Both the position numbers and the translations under genes were made by a program. A stretch of DNA of 64,000 nucleotides from Tenebrio molitor (taxonomy: Eukaryota; Arthropoda; Insecta; Coleoptera; Tenebrionidae). The DNA lies in the NCBI RefSeq assembly GCF_963966145.1, contig NC_091054.1, forward strand, positions 744,001 to 808,000, given 5' to 3'. Shown in pieces: positions 34,685 to 45,070 of the stretch. The notes beneath the pieces were generated by a model. It ran no database searches. It was given only the letters and a program-made list of their open reading frames with translations, and was not told the origin of the DNA. Every line of letters begins with the position of its first letter. The stretch's first letter is position 1.

Positions 34685-34835
34685 CTCAGTAATAAATACT
34701 TGACAACAGCTGAAGTAATTTCCTGCTAAATCAGCGATAGCAGATCTTCACCGGTGTCTTTAAACCAAACAGGACACGCCGTAAAAATTTGTTCGGGAAC
34801 CGCGATAACATCTGTGGCTCACATAAAAATATTTA
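34685..34835 (+). repeat. Diverged direct repeat, copy 2
   Basis: The same word order as 34011-34160, but GC-richer (for example TTCACCGGTGTCTTTAAACC where copy 1 is A/T). The neighbourhood may be an old duplication or two insertions of one element. Confidence 0.55.
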
Positions 34836-34899
34836 AAAAAATAGACAGAGTCCCGTTAGAAAAAAACAAAGTATGTCGCAAGTGTATTTTTCGCCACAG

Positions 34900-35540
34900 T
34901 TTGATCCAGTAATGACAGCTCCAGTCGGTAGAATTCCGTCGCCGCGAACCGGAGAAGAAAGAGCATTCCGGGTCCGCGCGATTGATCCTCCGGTGCGGTT
35001 AACTCTCGGACTCTTCAGAGACTTGACGGTGCCGCGATGATTAGTTTCGGTCCGACGGCCGGGCCGGGGGTATCGTACTTCGCATCTTCAATTATCTGAG
35101 CTTATTATCGAGGAATGCTAAGCTAGCTGAACGGGTCGAGAGACGCGAGATCGACTCGAAACTACCGGCGTGCTGCCTCCGTTTCATGAAGAAATACGCC
35201 AAAGGCGAGCCCGCGAGCCTGCTTCTTCGATGACCGACGACCGATAAGGCCGCGGTGACTGGACGACCCCGCCTGGGACGTCGAAATCGCGGAGGCGCTC
35301 CGACGGCCAGTAATTTGTCTTCGGCGGGACGGGTGTCAACAGACCCGGCTTAAACCAGTAGTCGCTGGTGCCCATTTAACCTTTTCACTATTAATGGTCC
35401 GTCATTTGTTCGACTGCAATGCTGCATCGGCTGAAGGGAGCTATGCACACGCATGTTGTGCTGAATTCCATCGAGAGCGGAAGAATGCGCGGTTTTAACA
35501 GGGAATTGCAGGATGGCGGCGCTGGCAAAAATCAAAGCTC
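34900..35540. promoter_or_regulatory. GC-rich island
   Basis: The most GC- and CpG-rich sequence in the window, abruptly bounded by AT-rich DNA, with words such as GGTCCGACGGCCGGGCCGGG and CGGAGGCGCTCCGACGGCC. Frames of about 60 codons on minus lack domains. It could be a promoter or first-exon region, or a structured regulatory element; nothing in the sequence decides. Confidence 0.3.
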
Positions 35541-36389
35541 GTAGATATACCTACTAATTTTTTTAAATATTTATCGATGGGAGCCAAGGATTTAACAGCT
35601 TCTGATGAGTGCAGTAATGAGAATTGTTGGTGCGTTTTACCACTAAGGGCTTCCTGAAGGCTTAATTTGAAAATTCCAAGAAGTGAAGGTGATAGCTTTG
35701 AGGCATATGCATTTCTAGAAGACTTTCTTTCTCCTTTACATTTTTTCGTAGAGCAAGATGTGCTTTACGGTTTTAGATAGCTAAAAGCACAACTACGAGG
35801 AATTTACGTTGCAAGAACCTTACGTTCTAATAAGACGGCAACCCTCAATGCACCCACTTTGACAGCTGTCATTCGTCCAAAATATACTGTCATATTTATT
35901 TATTTCCTAAAAAATTTTAAAACTCAAAAAATTGTATTTTACTAGAAGGGAGCCAAGTGCATCTTTTCATCCCGAGTGTAATTATTCGCCTCGCTGCATT
36001 CCTGCAATAAACTTACATTGGAAAAGAAAAGAGCAAAAAAAAATAGCAAAAGAGTGCATACTAGATTCTTGAACATTTTGTGTATTGTGTTTTTAAAATT
36101 TTTTTTTTACTTTCTTGTACATACATTACCTTATTTTTGTGTAATAATCCCACTATCAATAAATTAACTGAGTCGGTTGTCCTTTTGCACCCAAAGGACT
36201 AAAAGTGCTACTTTACCCCTTCTTTTGAGAAATGAGAAAGAATGATTTAATACATTTTCCTTAAATGTTTTATCTTTTTCTTTAAAAAAATGTTGTCCAA
36301 TCAGATCGCTGTCAAATTTGAGTTTCAACCAATGATAAGCACTCAACTGTGAGGATGCATTGATTAATGCATGACGAGGTAGAAATCAA
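35541..36389. other. AT-rich spacer
   Basis: Positions about 35945-36000 (AAGTGCATCTTTTC and TCCCGAGTGTAATTATTCGCC) resemble one arm of the 39.9/41.6/59.6-kb palindromes, probably an eroded relative. Otherwise nothing recognised. Confidence 0.45.
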
Positions 36390-36615
36390 CCGAGTGCTGT
36401 GGCCTAGCGCCTAGCGCGCCAATTTACATTTGGGAGGTCCCGGGTTCTAACCCCGGTGCCGCCTGACCAGGTGTGGGTTTTTTTCAAAGATTTCCCCACA
36501 TCATCACATCGTGGTATGTCTGATATTACAGATAAGGCGAATGCTGGGTCAGTATCAACCTCTCAGTACCACCTTCCTTCCGCACCCACCTCACCGTACC
36601 CATCCCGAAGAACTC
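36390..36615 (+). repeat. tRNA-derived SINE (family 1), copy A
   Basis: The only plus-strand copy. Head CCGAGTGCTGTGGCCTAGCG, B box GGTTCTAACCC at 36443-36453, then GGTGCCGCCTGACCAGGTGT, CACATCGTGGTATGTCTG, and the longest version of the body, including a CTCAGTACCACCTTCC block shared with copy D. The 3' end is lost after CCCATCCCGAA. Confidence 0.85.
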
Positions 36616-36889
36616 TTGATATTTATACGAATTTAGCAAAACTGGACTAACTAAACTGTGCACTTGTTGCCATACTAGTTTTTTACTTTTACGAGTATAC
36701 TGCCACAACTTTTATATTTAGAGCAATGCGGTTGTAACAGCGGTAACAAGCAAATTGTGGAAAAATATCTCTCGTAATGAAGAAGTAAATTTGTAGCATT
36801 CCGTCTAAATCAACTGAAAAATGTTCCCATTTTGATATTACACAGTATTTTAAGTATTTAATTATCGTCATTAACACCACTGATAAAAG

Positions 36890-37260
36890 GTTTTTCGGTG
36901 GGGCCGTCATCGCGATCCTTCGACGATCCCAATCCCTGCTCGCTTTTTGTTCGTGTAGGAGTCGCATTCTCTGGAGATCTGTTGCTATGGTCATATCCGC
37001 GACGACGGTGTCCTCTGAACATGGGTGAGGTGAAGCATGACCGACCAGCTCACGGTATGCTTGTGGGAATAATCGAATCATTTAGTGTCAAACGTGCGAC
37101 ACTGACCGAGACGACATCGGTACCGCTGTCTTCGCTCCACATCGCCGACTCCTCTCAGCAGGATTTAATCAAATTCCGGCTGGAACGGTGGTCCATCTTG
37201 TTAACACCCGAGACTAATTGCCGCCAGTTGTCACAGACCACAACCAAAAGATGACAAAAT
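36890..37260. promoter_or_regulatory. Candidate conserved non-coding island
   Basis: A GC-richer patch with 118- and 130-codon frames on opposite strands that exclude each other. Neither shows a domain. Proposed only as complex non-coding sequence. Confidence 0.2.
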
Positions 37261-37885
37261 GTAAACTTGCAAATCGCGAATTTATCACGACGAAACTGAA
37301 GCTAAAGTACTTATCAAATGGGAGAAGAATGGTACACGACACTTGTCTTCATTGCTTTTCGAAGCTTGTTCTTCATTACACTTTTTACACTTCGTTTTTG
37401 CAAGTTTAATGTATGTCTAAGATGTTATTGAAGTACCGTAGGTGCTCATTCGGCACTTCATCACTGGACAATAAACGTGGAAGGCATCCGATGTCTCGCC
37501 GGAATAAATCACAGAGCTTTGAATCAGAGGAAGAGATTCCGATGATTTTAATGCCCTATAAATAAGCACAATGAATGTATTCTTGACGATATCGAGTGTA
37601 CAATCTCGACTAAAATTCATTAAGACGCATCGAAATGGAAGGTAACGACGTGCAAAAAGAAGAAGAACGACATGAGCTTCAATCATAACAATAACACTAG
37701 AGCTAAAGAGGCGCAATAACGATTAAACGAAAGCTGCTATTCACTCTTGGATGTTTTCCATCGGAAATCAGCGAAAAAGTACTTGGAAGAATAGAGTAAT
37801 AAATGTTTTTTTTTTTTTGGTATGAGAGCAAACGTGCAGGAGTTTGCCCATCCTGAACTAATTAATTCCGATATCTAACATACCA
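37261..37885. other. Unassigned sequence
   Basis: No gene or repeat recognised. Confidence 0.45.
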
Positions 37886-38425
37886 TTGGGAACACAATGT
37901 ACGCTCCCAGGTAGCGCACGCTAATGGGTGATATTCGATCAAGGTGGTACCCACAGTCCAGGTGGGCTCTCTGGGGTACTCTGGCGCCAAATCTTCACCA
38001 ACTGGACACAGTACACAACCAGAATCTTCAAATCGACGAACTGCACCCTCAAGATCGCCAAAACAATGGTACCGACGCTGTGACATTGACAAGTACTGTA
38101 AGTACCACCTTTCTTCCAGTTCCAATTCCGGTCAACCATGCGGCCGTTATCTATTTAAATGGACAATAACTCGACGCGTATCTGCGTGGACACATATGCG
38201 ATTATCTCGTGAAAGCATGGAGTCCCATTAATGGCCATTGGCGTTCCAGTTAAGCAAGGCACGTCCATCACACTGCCGTGATTCGACTCGGATTTGTTAA
38301 TTGTCTAAATCGGTATTGGTTCTTTTAAGGAACAGGTGCACCGATGGGCAATTAGATGCGAGAGCGTCTCTGCAACGATTTGCATTTGTAATTTTGAAGA
38401 TAAGGATCAGGAGTGGACGCCAACA
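37886..38425. promoter_or_regulatory. Candidate conserved non-coding island
   Basis: Four overlapping frames of 66-95 codons on both strands cover this GC-richer patch and none has a domain. Words such as GCGGCCGTTATCTATTTAAA and CATTAATGGCC are typical of insect non-coding conserved DNA. Low confidence. Confidence 0.2.
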
Positions 38426-38758
38426 TGGTCTAGTGTTTGAGTACCGTCGCTGAAACGCTAATGGAGTGGATTATTGAATTATAATGATGGGCAAGTCGGA
38501 ATCGAGAAGATTTTTTTGGGCGGTACTGACTTATCAAATATCAAATTCATCAAGTCTGCAACAGAAATTGGAAATTTGCTTCGGCCTTCAAGCACATGAG
38601 AATGATAATAAATAAAATCGATTGAACAAAATGCGCCAAAGAGTAAGCGAAGGACAATCAAAAATAGAAAAGGAAGAACTAGACAACAATTTCTATGTGG
38701 TGTAAGTAATCAAGCGTTTCGTAGATCATCTGGAGAAATCAACAGCGAAGAACTAGAC

Positions 38759-39039
38759 CCCCCTGAAGAGGGGCGGGCTGCTGAGGCTTTCCAGAGCCGT
38801 TTCAGCCACATTGACGGGAAGATTCGGGATGGGTACGGTGAGGGTGGGTGGAAGGAAGGTGGTAGGTACTGAGAGGTTTGATACTGACCCATCATTCGTC
38901 TTATCTGTGATATGAGACATACCACAATGTGATGGTGTGGAGAAACCTCTGAAAAAAACCCACACCGGCGGCACCGGGGTTAGAACCCGGGACCTCCCGA
39001 ATGTAAAGTGGCGCGCTAGGCGCTTGGCCACAGTACTCG
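38759..39039 (-). repeat. tRNA-derived SINE (family 1), copy D
   Basis: The most complete copy on the minus strand: head from 39039, B box GGTTCTAACCC, body through CACCGTACCCATCCCGAATC, and a 3' part GGCTGAAACGGCTCTGGAAA that continues to CAGCAGCCCGCCCCTCTTCA near 38759. Lacks the CTGACCAGGTG linker (short deletion after the B box). Confidence 0.85.
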
Positions 39040-39289
39040 GTCTGTGAAAAGAGTACAGGTAAGGAAATTAAAACGACACGTCGCTCTCAAGACAGTCGAG
39101 ACGAATGAAGCCGAAATAATACTTCTGATGAAGATATTTGGTAGAAAATGTTGTAATGTTATCAAGAGACTAGAATGAAGCAGTTCTTTCGTCATTTTAT
39201 TTTTTACATATCCTGATGATTTAATTGTTCTGTGAAAGAATTTTCTTGTGTTGGCTAATTCTTGATCAGCCTCCTTTGTTCATAATCTG

Positions 39290-39790
39290 TTGCGTAAACT
39301 CGTCCCGTTAATGAAACAATTATTCCAATTATTAATCAGCGTTTTTGCAGCGCAGATTTTCCCCCGGAGCGTCCAAATTCCGTGTTTAATGGTGGTCCGT
39401 TTGGTTAGCACCTGCGCCTAATTGTGCCCAACGCAATTACCTCCTGACAATAAGAGAAGCAGCACAAAAATGTGTTGTGGCGGTTTGTCTCGGGGCATTT
39501 TGATGGATAGTCCGTGCATGTTGGCGAGCTGCCGGGTCATGTCACTCCCGGATCATCCATCAATCATTCGCCATTAGTTAGTGGCTTTTATAACGTCTTA
39601 ACATGGACGTGGTCCTTTCATTAGCTCGAGCCATCATTAATAAGGATGTGGCAGGACTGCTGGTCCGAATTCGTCGGGCTGCGGGATAGATGTAATTGGC
39701 CGCGGGTCGTTTGGAATGGATCTGGTTTGATTGTTTGCTTGACAGGAGGCCATCAGCTGCGGTGACGGGAAAATTGAAAAAGTAAATGAT
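39290..39790. promoter_or_regulatory. Candidate conserved non-coding island
   Basis: Complex sequence with ACAATTATTCCAATTATTAA, TGCGCCTAATTG, CATTAGTTAG and CATTAATAAGG sites. No coding signature. Confidence 0.25.
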
Positions 39791-39889
39791 ATGATTTATT
39801 GCTGGTTTTCGTTGAGGTGGCGCACTTGTGGAATTTATTTCACCGGGTGATGAGTTTTCTTTCAACCGTATTTAATTTAATGTGCATCT

Positions 39890-40012
39890 CTGTCAAAAGC
39901 ACCTTTGTCCTCGCCTGTTTTCAAGCCTCGGCTGCGCCTCGGCCAGAAAACTCACACTCGGACGAAAAACATGCACTTTTTGGCCTTGATACGCAAATAA
40001 CTATTGAATCTG
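39890..40012. repeat. Short palindromic element P4, copy 1
   Basis: GTCAAAAGCACCTTTGTCCT is inverted as CGGACGAAAAACATGCACTT, enclosing the near-palindrome GCCTCGGCTGCGCCTCGGCC. The right flank TTGATACGCAAATAACTATT is shared with the other two copies (41.6 and 59.6 kb). Confidence 0.8.
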
Positions 40013-40049
40013 TTTAAAATATATTCATTTATCTTCGTGCCATACATCC

Positions 40050-41020
40050 TACTTTATCGGCACGGGTGTGGTAAAGATGTATTTCCGCACGTGTGCGTAT
40101 AGTTGATAAAGGAAACAAGTGAAGAAAATGAAGCGTAGAGAAACTTGTATGCTCGTCGCGTATTATTTCACGTATGTGATTACAAGAACTCGGCCGCGCC
40201 TCGTTGTGCAGATTTCACAAACCAATATCTTATTCGTTGTGTAAATATTTTCGAACGAAATTTCATTAGAGTAAAAAACCTAAAACGACTGAAATCATAA
40301 ACTCGAGATCCAGTAAATTATAAAAACAGAATCGACCATGCTGCTTTGAATATGCATTTTTCTATAAACCGCTCGATCAATCCCATTTTTATAATGGATG
40401 GAAATGAGCCTCTCCGGTCGCCGATAAAACGTCACAATCTCCTCGATCGGAAAAATTTCGCATAATTTCTCACCGAACACGCAATTAACGCTACCTCGCT
40501 CCAATAATTGCGAAATCATTTAGCTTATCTTACCAGGAATTAATCTGTGCGCAAAGATTAAGATCGTATCGGTTTAATGGCGGACGACATCCATTTCCAA
40601 TGAGAGGCACTTTTGCCGCCACGCAGAAGCCGTCCTGCTGCAGGATTCGGCGGCGCCCCCATCAACTGACTTAAGTCAGTATGACGTAGTGACGTAACAC
40701 TGAGTCCGATTGTAGCGAAATTGCATCCAAGAAGCGACCGTATTTTTTTAATGGTCTTCCTCCGGCAATATCGTTACGATATGGATATTAAATATCAATT
40801 TGCGTAGCGGCTTTCATTCTCGCCGGACTAATTGTTTTATAATTATTGCAGACGGTGAGGCGTCGGAATGGTGCCGAAAAGCCATCTGGAATTGAACACC
40901 TGAAGAAAAATCGATTTTCTCTCGTTGTTTACGTTGTTTTATTCCGAATTTTTCCCTTTCTGATCTGATCTTTATAATGTCATACGTGCCAGGTGTTCCT
41001 GTCATGCGTTCCAAGGCGGT
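40050..41020. promoter_or_regulatory. Candidate conserved non-coding sequence
   Basis: From 40360 to about 40760 the sequence is complex with ATCTTAC, GGAATTAATC, GGTTTAATGG and CATTTCC words. No protein-coding signature. Around 40140-40235 CTCGGCCGCGCCTCG resembles a P4-type centre. Confidence 0.2.
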
Positions 41021-41600
41021 CACGGTTTTATTGATATTGTTATTATTATATTGGTTGTTGTAATAATAAATTAATCAAACTTATGCTGCAAGTGTGCGGT
41101 GTTATTCCAACTTTCCTGTGTATTAATCTTGACAACAACACTTTGTGTGCGCTGTAAAATCGTAAAATATTGTCGAGAGTTCAATCGGAAAAAAAAATAA
41201 ATGTCGTATTTTATGGGTACACTATCAGACAAACAAACATTTTGTTAAATAGTTTAATTTTATTGCTCTTTAATATTCTTGTATCTCTGGCTCAAAGTTT
41301 TGTCCGAGGAAAAGAGGACACTTTCTTGCACCTCTTTCTGTTTTTAATTTATTTCATGTGACGTTGCTCACGGCAAGTGTGCTTACTGTGATGCTAACAT
41401 TAACGATCGTTTTCAAAAAAATTTGGTTCTACTATTGGTTTGCTAAATGTATTGATTATTTATTTTGTAACTTTTTCATTTTGCTTAAAAGTGTTTAGAT
41501 TATTTGTAGAGTAAAAAATAACAACGTACCTCATTTCTAATCAAAACTCTTCGGATGACTTGGAAATCCATTTTATCTCTGAAAGGAAAAAAAGTATTTA
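41021..41600. other. AT-rich spacer
   Basis: Nothing recognised. Confidence 0.5.
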
Positions 41601-41718
41601 AAATAGTCATTTGTGTATTAAGGCCAAAAAGTGCATCTTTTTCGTCCGAGTGTGAGTTTTCTGGCCGAGGCGCAGCCGAGGCTTGACAACAGACGAGGAC
41701 AAAAGGCACTTTTTGGCA
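41601..41718. repeat. Short palindromic element P4, copy 2
   Basis: Inverted in orientation relative to copies 1 and 3: AATAGTCATTTGTGTATTAA, then GGCCAAAAAGTGCATC, centre GGCCGAGGCGCAGCCGAGGC, and right arm GACAAAAGGCACTTTTTGGC. The outer arms pair as GCCAAAAAGTGC with GCACTTTTTGGC. Confidence 0.8.
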
Positions 41719-41879
41719 AGGTGTGCATTAAAAATCTAAGTAGATACTTAAAAAATATTATTAGGCTTTCTTTTGATTTCATCTGCTTTGTCGCCACGCT
41801 TCATAATTTTTCAACCAAACTGAAAATATCCAGAAGAAACATATTATGAAAAATTGTCGGTTGGCAGGCCTGATTATAA

Positions 41880-42460
41880 ATACACACTAGGTAGGTAGAC
41901 TGCAGTCATGATCACGCCCGTTCCGCAGCTTTGCTAAAGTATATAATCCGCAATCCGCTTTGAGAAACGCAAAGAAACTTTAGTTTGTAAAGACTCTCCA
42001 TCAAACTTCAACAGTCGCGAACTTCTCAACTCCGCGTTACGTTTATGGTCACGCACCTTACGCACGTTGAATATTCATGTCGGTTTTAGTTGATCCGTCC
42101 GTCATGACCAAATAGAGGGCGCCGTCTAACGTCCATCTCCTTTATTAGGCAGAAGACAGAAGCGTCACAGGTCCAGTGGTTGCTACATTTCACCGTTGCA
42201 TTAATATTTAAATTTATGTAGAATTATTCGATAACTGGCTCGGTCAACGCCTTCTAGTTCGCTCGGTTCACATTTTTAACACCGATCAATCTCCGATAAT
42301 TATTATGCTAAATTAGAATAGACGCACCACACCTGTTGGAGGAACCAAGTTATTTCCTGGAAATGTGCCACCGTTCCAGGAACCCGGTTCAAGAAACGGT
42401 CGAGTTGTTCACACTTTTACGGAAGAAGTAACAACAATATAACAACAGCACCAGTATTGT
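41880..42460. other. Unassigned sequence upstream of the 5S-like element
   Basis: Complex at 41900-42360, AT-rich elsewhere. No gene recognised. It may include the 5' part of the 5S-like element, whose left limit is not visible. Confidence 0.35.
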
Positions 42461-42462
42461 GT

Positions 42463-42518
42463 GATCAGTGAAGTTAAGCAACATCGAATGCGATCTATAT
42501 TTGGATGGGTGGCCGGCC
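42463..42518 (+). ncRNA. 5S rRNA-derived sequence (pol III type 1 promoter region)
   Basis: GATCAGTGAAGTTAAGCAAC, then GATCTATATTTGGATGGGTG and GCCGG, follows animal 5S rRNA through its internal control region (usual form GATCACCGAAGTTAAGCA, then TTGGATGGG.GACCG). The A-box-like (AAGTTAAGCAAC) and C-box-like (TTGGATGGGTGGCC) elements are both recognisable. The 5' third and 3' stem of 5S rRNA are not seen, so it is not a functional 5S gene. A 5S-headed SINE or a retroposed 5S fragment would both fit. The downstream sequence runs CCTTGTTTCCTATGAATC and stays non-coding. Confidence 0.7.
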
Positions 42519-42559
42519 CTTGTTTCCTATGAATCAATTCCGGCATGGATGTTGTGTAA

Positions 42560-43009
42560 AAATTTCATTACTTGTAGAAATATCTGTATAAATAAATGCG
42601 GCCTCAATGCCGTGCCCTCTTTCATGTGTTTATTTGTCTAGAAAGTTTACACCACAGGTGAACCAAAAAAAAAAAAGAAAAAGAAATACAATACACACCT
42701 ACCGAGCATTTCTGCAAACTAATAGGTCAGTTGAATTTACCCAGTCAAATAGGTCAAGAAACAAATGCTTTATGTATGGTATGTTGACAATTGGTGTGGT
42801 GTAGGTTGTTTGGTTGCGATAAGTGCTTTCGTTGATTTTCTATTAATTTTTGAACTTTTTTTTAGAACCCTGTTCGTTGTTCTTCCACCGTCTCTTTCTC
42901 CAGTTGCATTCTTGGAGATTCTCTGAAGTTATTTTATCACTTAAATTAAAATCATTTCATGAATAATTCGATTTGTTTGTTCCATTCTACCCAAAATAGC
43001 TATTTAAGT
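42560..43009. other. AT-rich spacer
   Basis: A poly-A-like run near 42660. Nothing else recognised. Confidence 0.45.
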
Positions 43010-43088
43010 AACTAGTTAGGAAATGCCTCATTTTGTGTAACGAGTGGGATATGGCACAACTTAGAGAAAATGCCATTTCCTAAACTGG
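43010..43088. repeat. Short imperfect palindrome P5 (about 79 bp)
   Basis: ACTAGTTAGGAAATGCCTCA pairs with the inverse ATGCCATTTCCTAAACTGGT, centre containing CGAGTGGGATATGGC. Confidence 0.6.
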
Positions 43089-43089
43089 T

Positions 43090-43715
43090 GAAATGATTCA
43101 TTTCATGATTTGTGTTGAAAATGAGCAGTTACATTTAGTTTACTCAAAGTTTCGTTTACACAGTCGAGTTTTTACACATCTGTGATTTGTAACTTATAAA
43201 ATCTAAATATATGCGAACGTGTTTTATTCAAGTTCTGATATGTTAAATGGTATCGAAGAGACCCCAGAAAATACAAGATCATAAGTAATTCCGAGAAAAT
43301 CTACACCAAAATATGGATTTTGTTTCGTCACTTGTGTTGAAATGAATTTTTATTTCATCGGTTGCAAATTTTTTATTTCGTAACCAGTTGCAAAAAGGCG
43401 ACGTTTCGAAAGTCCAGTCAATTTTGATAAGTGACTTTGACATATCAAAATTGGAGAAAGAGAACACATTACAATAATAAACGAGTTCTTTTGCATCTTT
43501 TTATTGTCGATATATTTGCTCCTTAGTGTGCCATTAACTAGTTTTATTTTGTCCATATTCGCCATCGCACATGTTTGCCCATTTTGTTTATTGCTCGTAG
43601 CACTAACAGTAACCAGTTTTTTAAATTTATCTTCGATCTAAAAATAACTAAGCAAAACATAACCACTGCAATATAACGGAAAAATAATAAAACTACCAGT
43701 TAAACTTTTTAATTC
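43090..43715. other. Unassigned AT-rich sequence
   Basis: Nothing recognised; frames near 43279-43565 are chance-like. Confidence 0.45.
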
Positions 43716-44720
43716 GCATTTGGGACAGTTTAATCCACCATCATCTTACGGTTACCGCTTATTAAATAAACACAGGAAATATAACGGAAGCGACAAAAAT
43801 GCAATAAACGTAAAAAGTCATAATTCATTCGGCCATACCGCCGTCTTAATTTTAGGTCAAGTGTCTCTCACCTTCCCCGTAAATTCCTACATAATCGGCC
43901 GCCTTTACGCCACGCAACATAACGTACCGCATAAACGCATAATCGTTGCAATTTTGCGTTGTTTATGGATAGTTAGAGCGGCGCAAAAGTCCCGCGGAAT
44001 CCAGCAGCGGCTGTGGCGTAACTGGGAAGTTTCCACCTGGGGCTAGATTACTCGTATGGCTTCTCCAGAGACAAACAATTTCATCAAAAAATATTTGTTA
44101 CATCACGTTTCTTCGAAGAGTTATATCAAAAGAGGGAGCAAGGTTGGAGTAGAGCACACTCGTGTAATTATTGCCCTCGCCGCGCAGTATCCTAGCACCC
44201 TGTCAAGAGAAAATTTGTGTGATTTGCAACAAGGAAGAATCCGTCATCCCGTTGGAAGAATTGTTAACCGGAAAGAGTGTTAATTAATTTGCCGCCATAT
44301 TCCGTAATCTCAGTACTTCTCAACGGCGAGTTGTATTTTTTGCGGCGGCAACAAATTACCGTCCCGACTTTCTTCGCCGATCCTAACGAAGACTTATTGG
44401 TAGATGAAACGTAAGTACGGGCAAGTCGTGTCTCGGTTATGACTGCCAGGACGCGGCATTTCGCTTGAGTTATCTGATAGCCGTGCCGGGTCTGACCCTC
44501 GCCGTGCACGTGCCCCTTTTAATCGGACGTGAGCCGTGAGCTCCTGGTCGTGAATTTCGCAACTAGCCACGATAGGCTGTTGGCTCCACGCCGGACAACA
44601 CAAGTACCAACACCAGCGAAAATACCTGATAAATGAAAGGTATAGAATTGGTCCCTAAGAGGAATCTTGAGGGGCGCTCGGACCAGACTGAAAGAAATGA
44701 GCGGGACAAACATTTTTTAA
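43716..44720. promoter_or_regulatory. Candidate conserved non-coding island
   Basis: GC-richer complex sequence in two parts (43770-44050 and 44180-44640). Frames of 60-110 codons on both strands lack domains. TTTACGCC, GTTTATGG and TAATTAATTTGCC motifs. Proposed only from composition. Confidence 0.2.
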
Positions 44721-44835
44721 ATAAAGTGTGTCAGATTTTCCTTGCCTAAAAGAAATCACGAACAAAAATTTTAAATTGTTAATATTTTTTCAGAACCAAA
44801 AATTCTTAGTGTAAGGTTCGGTGAAGTCTGGTATA

Positions 44836-45040
44836 CAGGGTGTTATTGAAAGTTGTACAGATATTTTAACCACGAGCTACTGGCTTCATGTAGAACTCGG
44901 AAAAAATATCTAAAAAATTCTGTCAAAAAATAAAATGACATTTATTTTTTGAGTTACAATTTTTTTAATTGCTTTTAGTCTTCTACGTTGTCAAACAACC
45001 TCGTAGGTAAAATTTCGGCACATTTAAAAAATACACCCTG
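44836..45040. mobile_element. Foldback family F, half copy 2
   Basis: TA then CAGGGTGTTATTGAAAGTTG at the left, and ATACACCCTG then TA at the right. The interior matches the left arm of the 49061 element (AGCTACTGGCTTCATGTAGA, CTTCTACGTTGTCAAACAAC, CGTAGGTAAAATTTCGGCAC). Loop-side sequence TATCATGTTTTATAAAATGT follows to about 45070. Confidence 0.8.
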
Positions 45041-45070
45041 TATATCATGTTTTATAAAATGTACGCCATT

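Noticed and set aside
42463..42518. Functional 5S rRNA gene
   Set aside because: Only the internal control region is recognisable; the outer helix and 3' end are absent.
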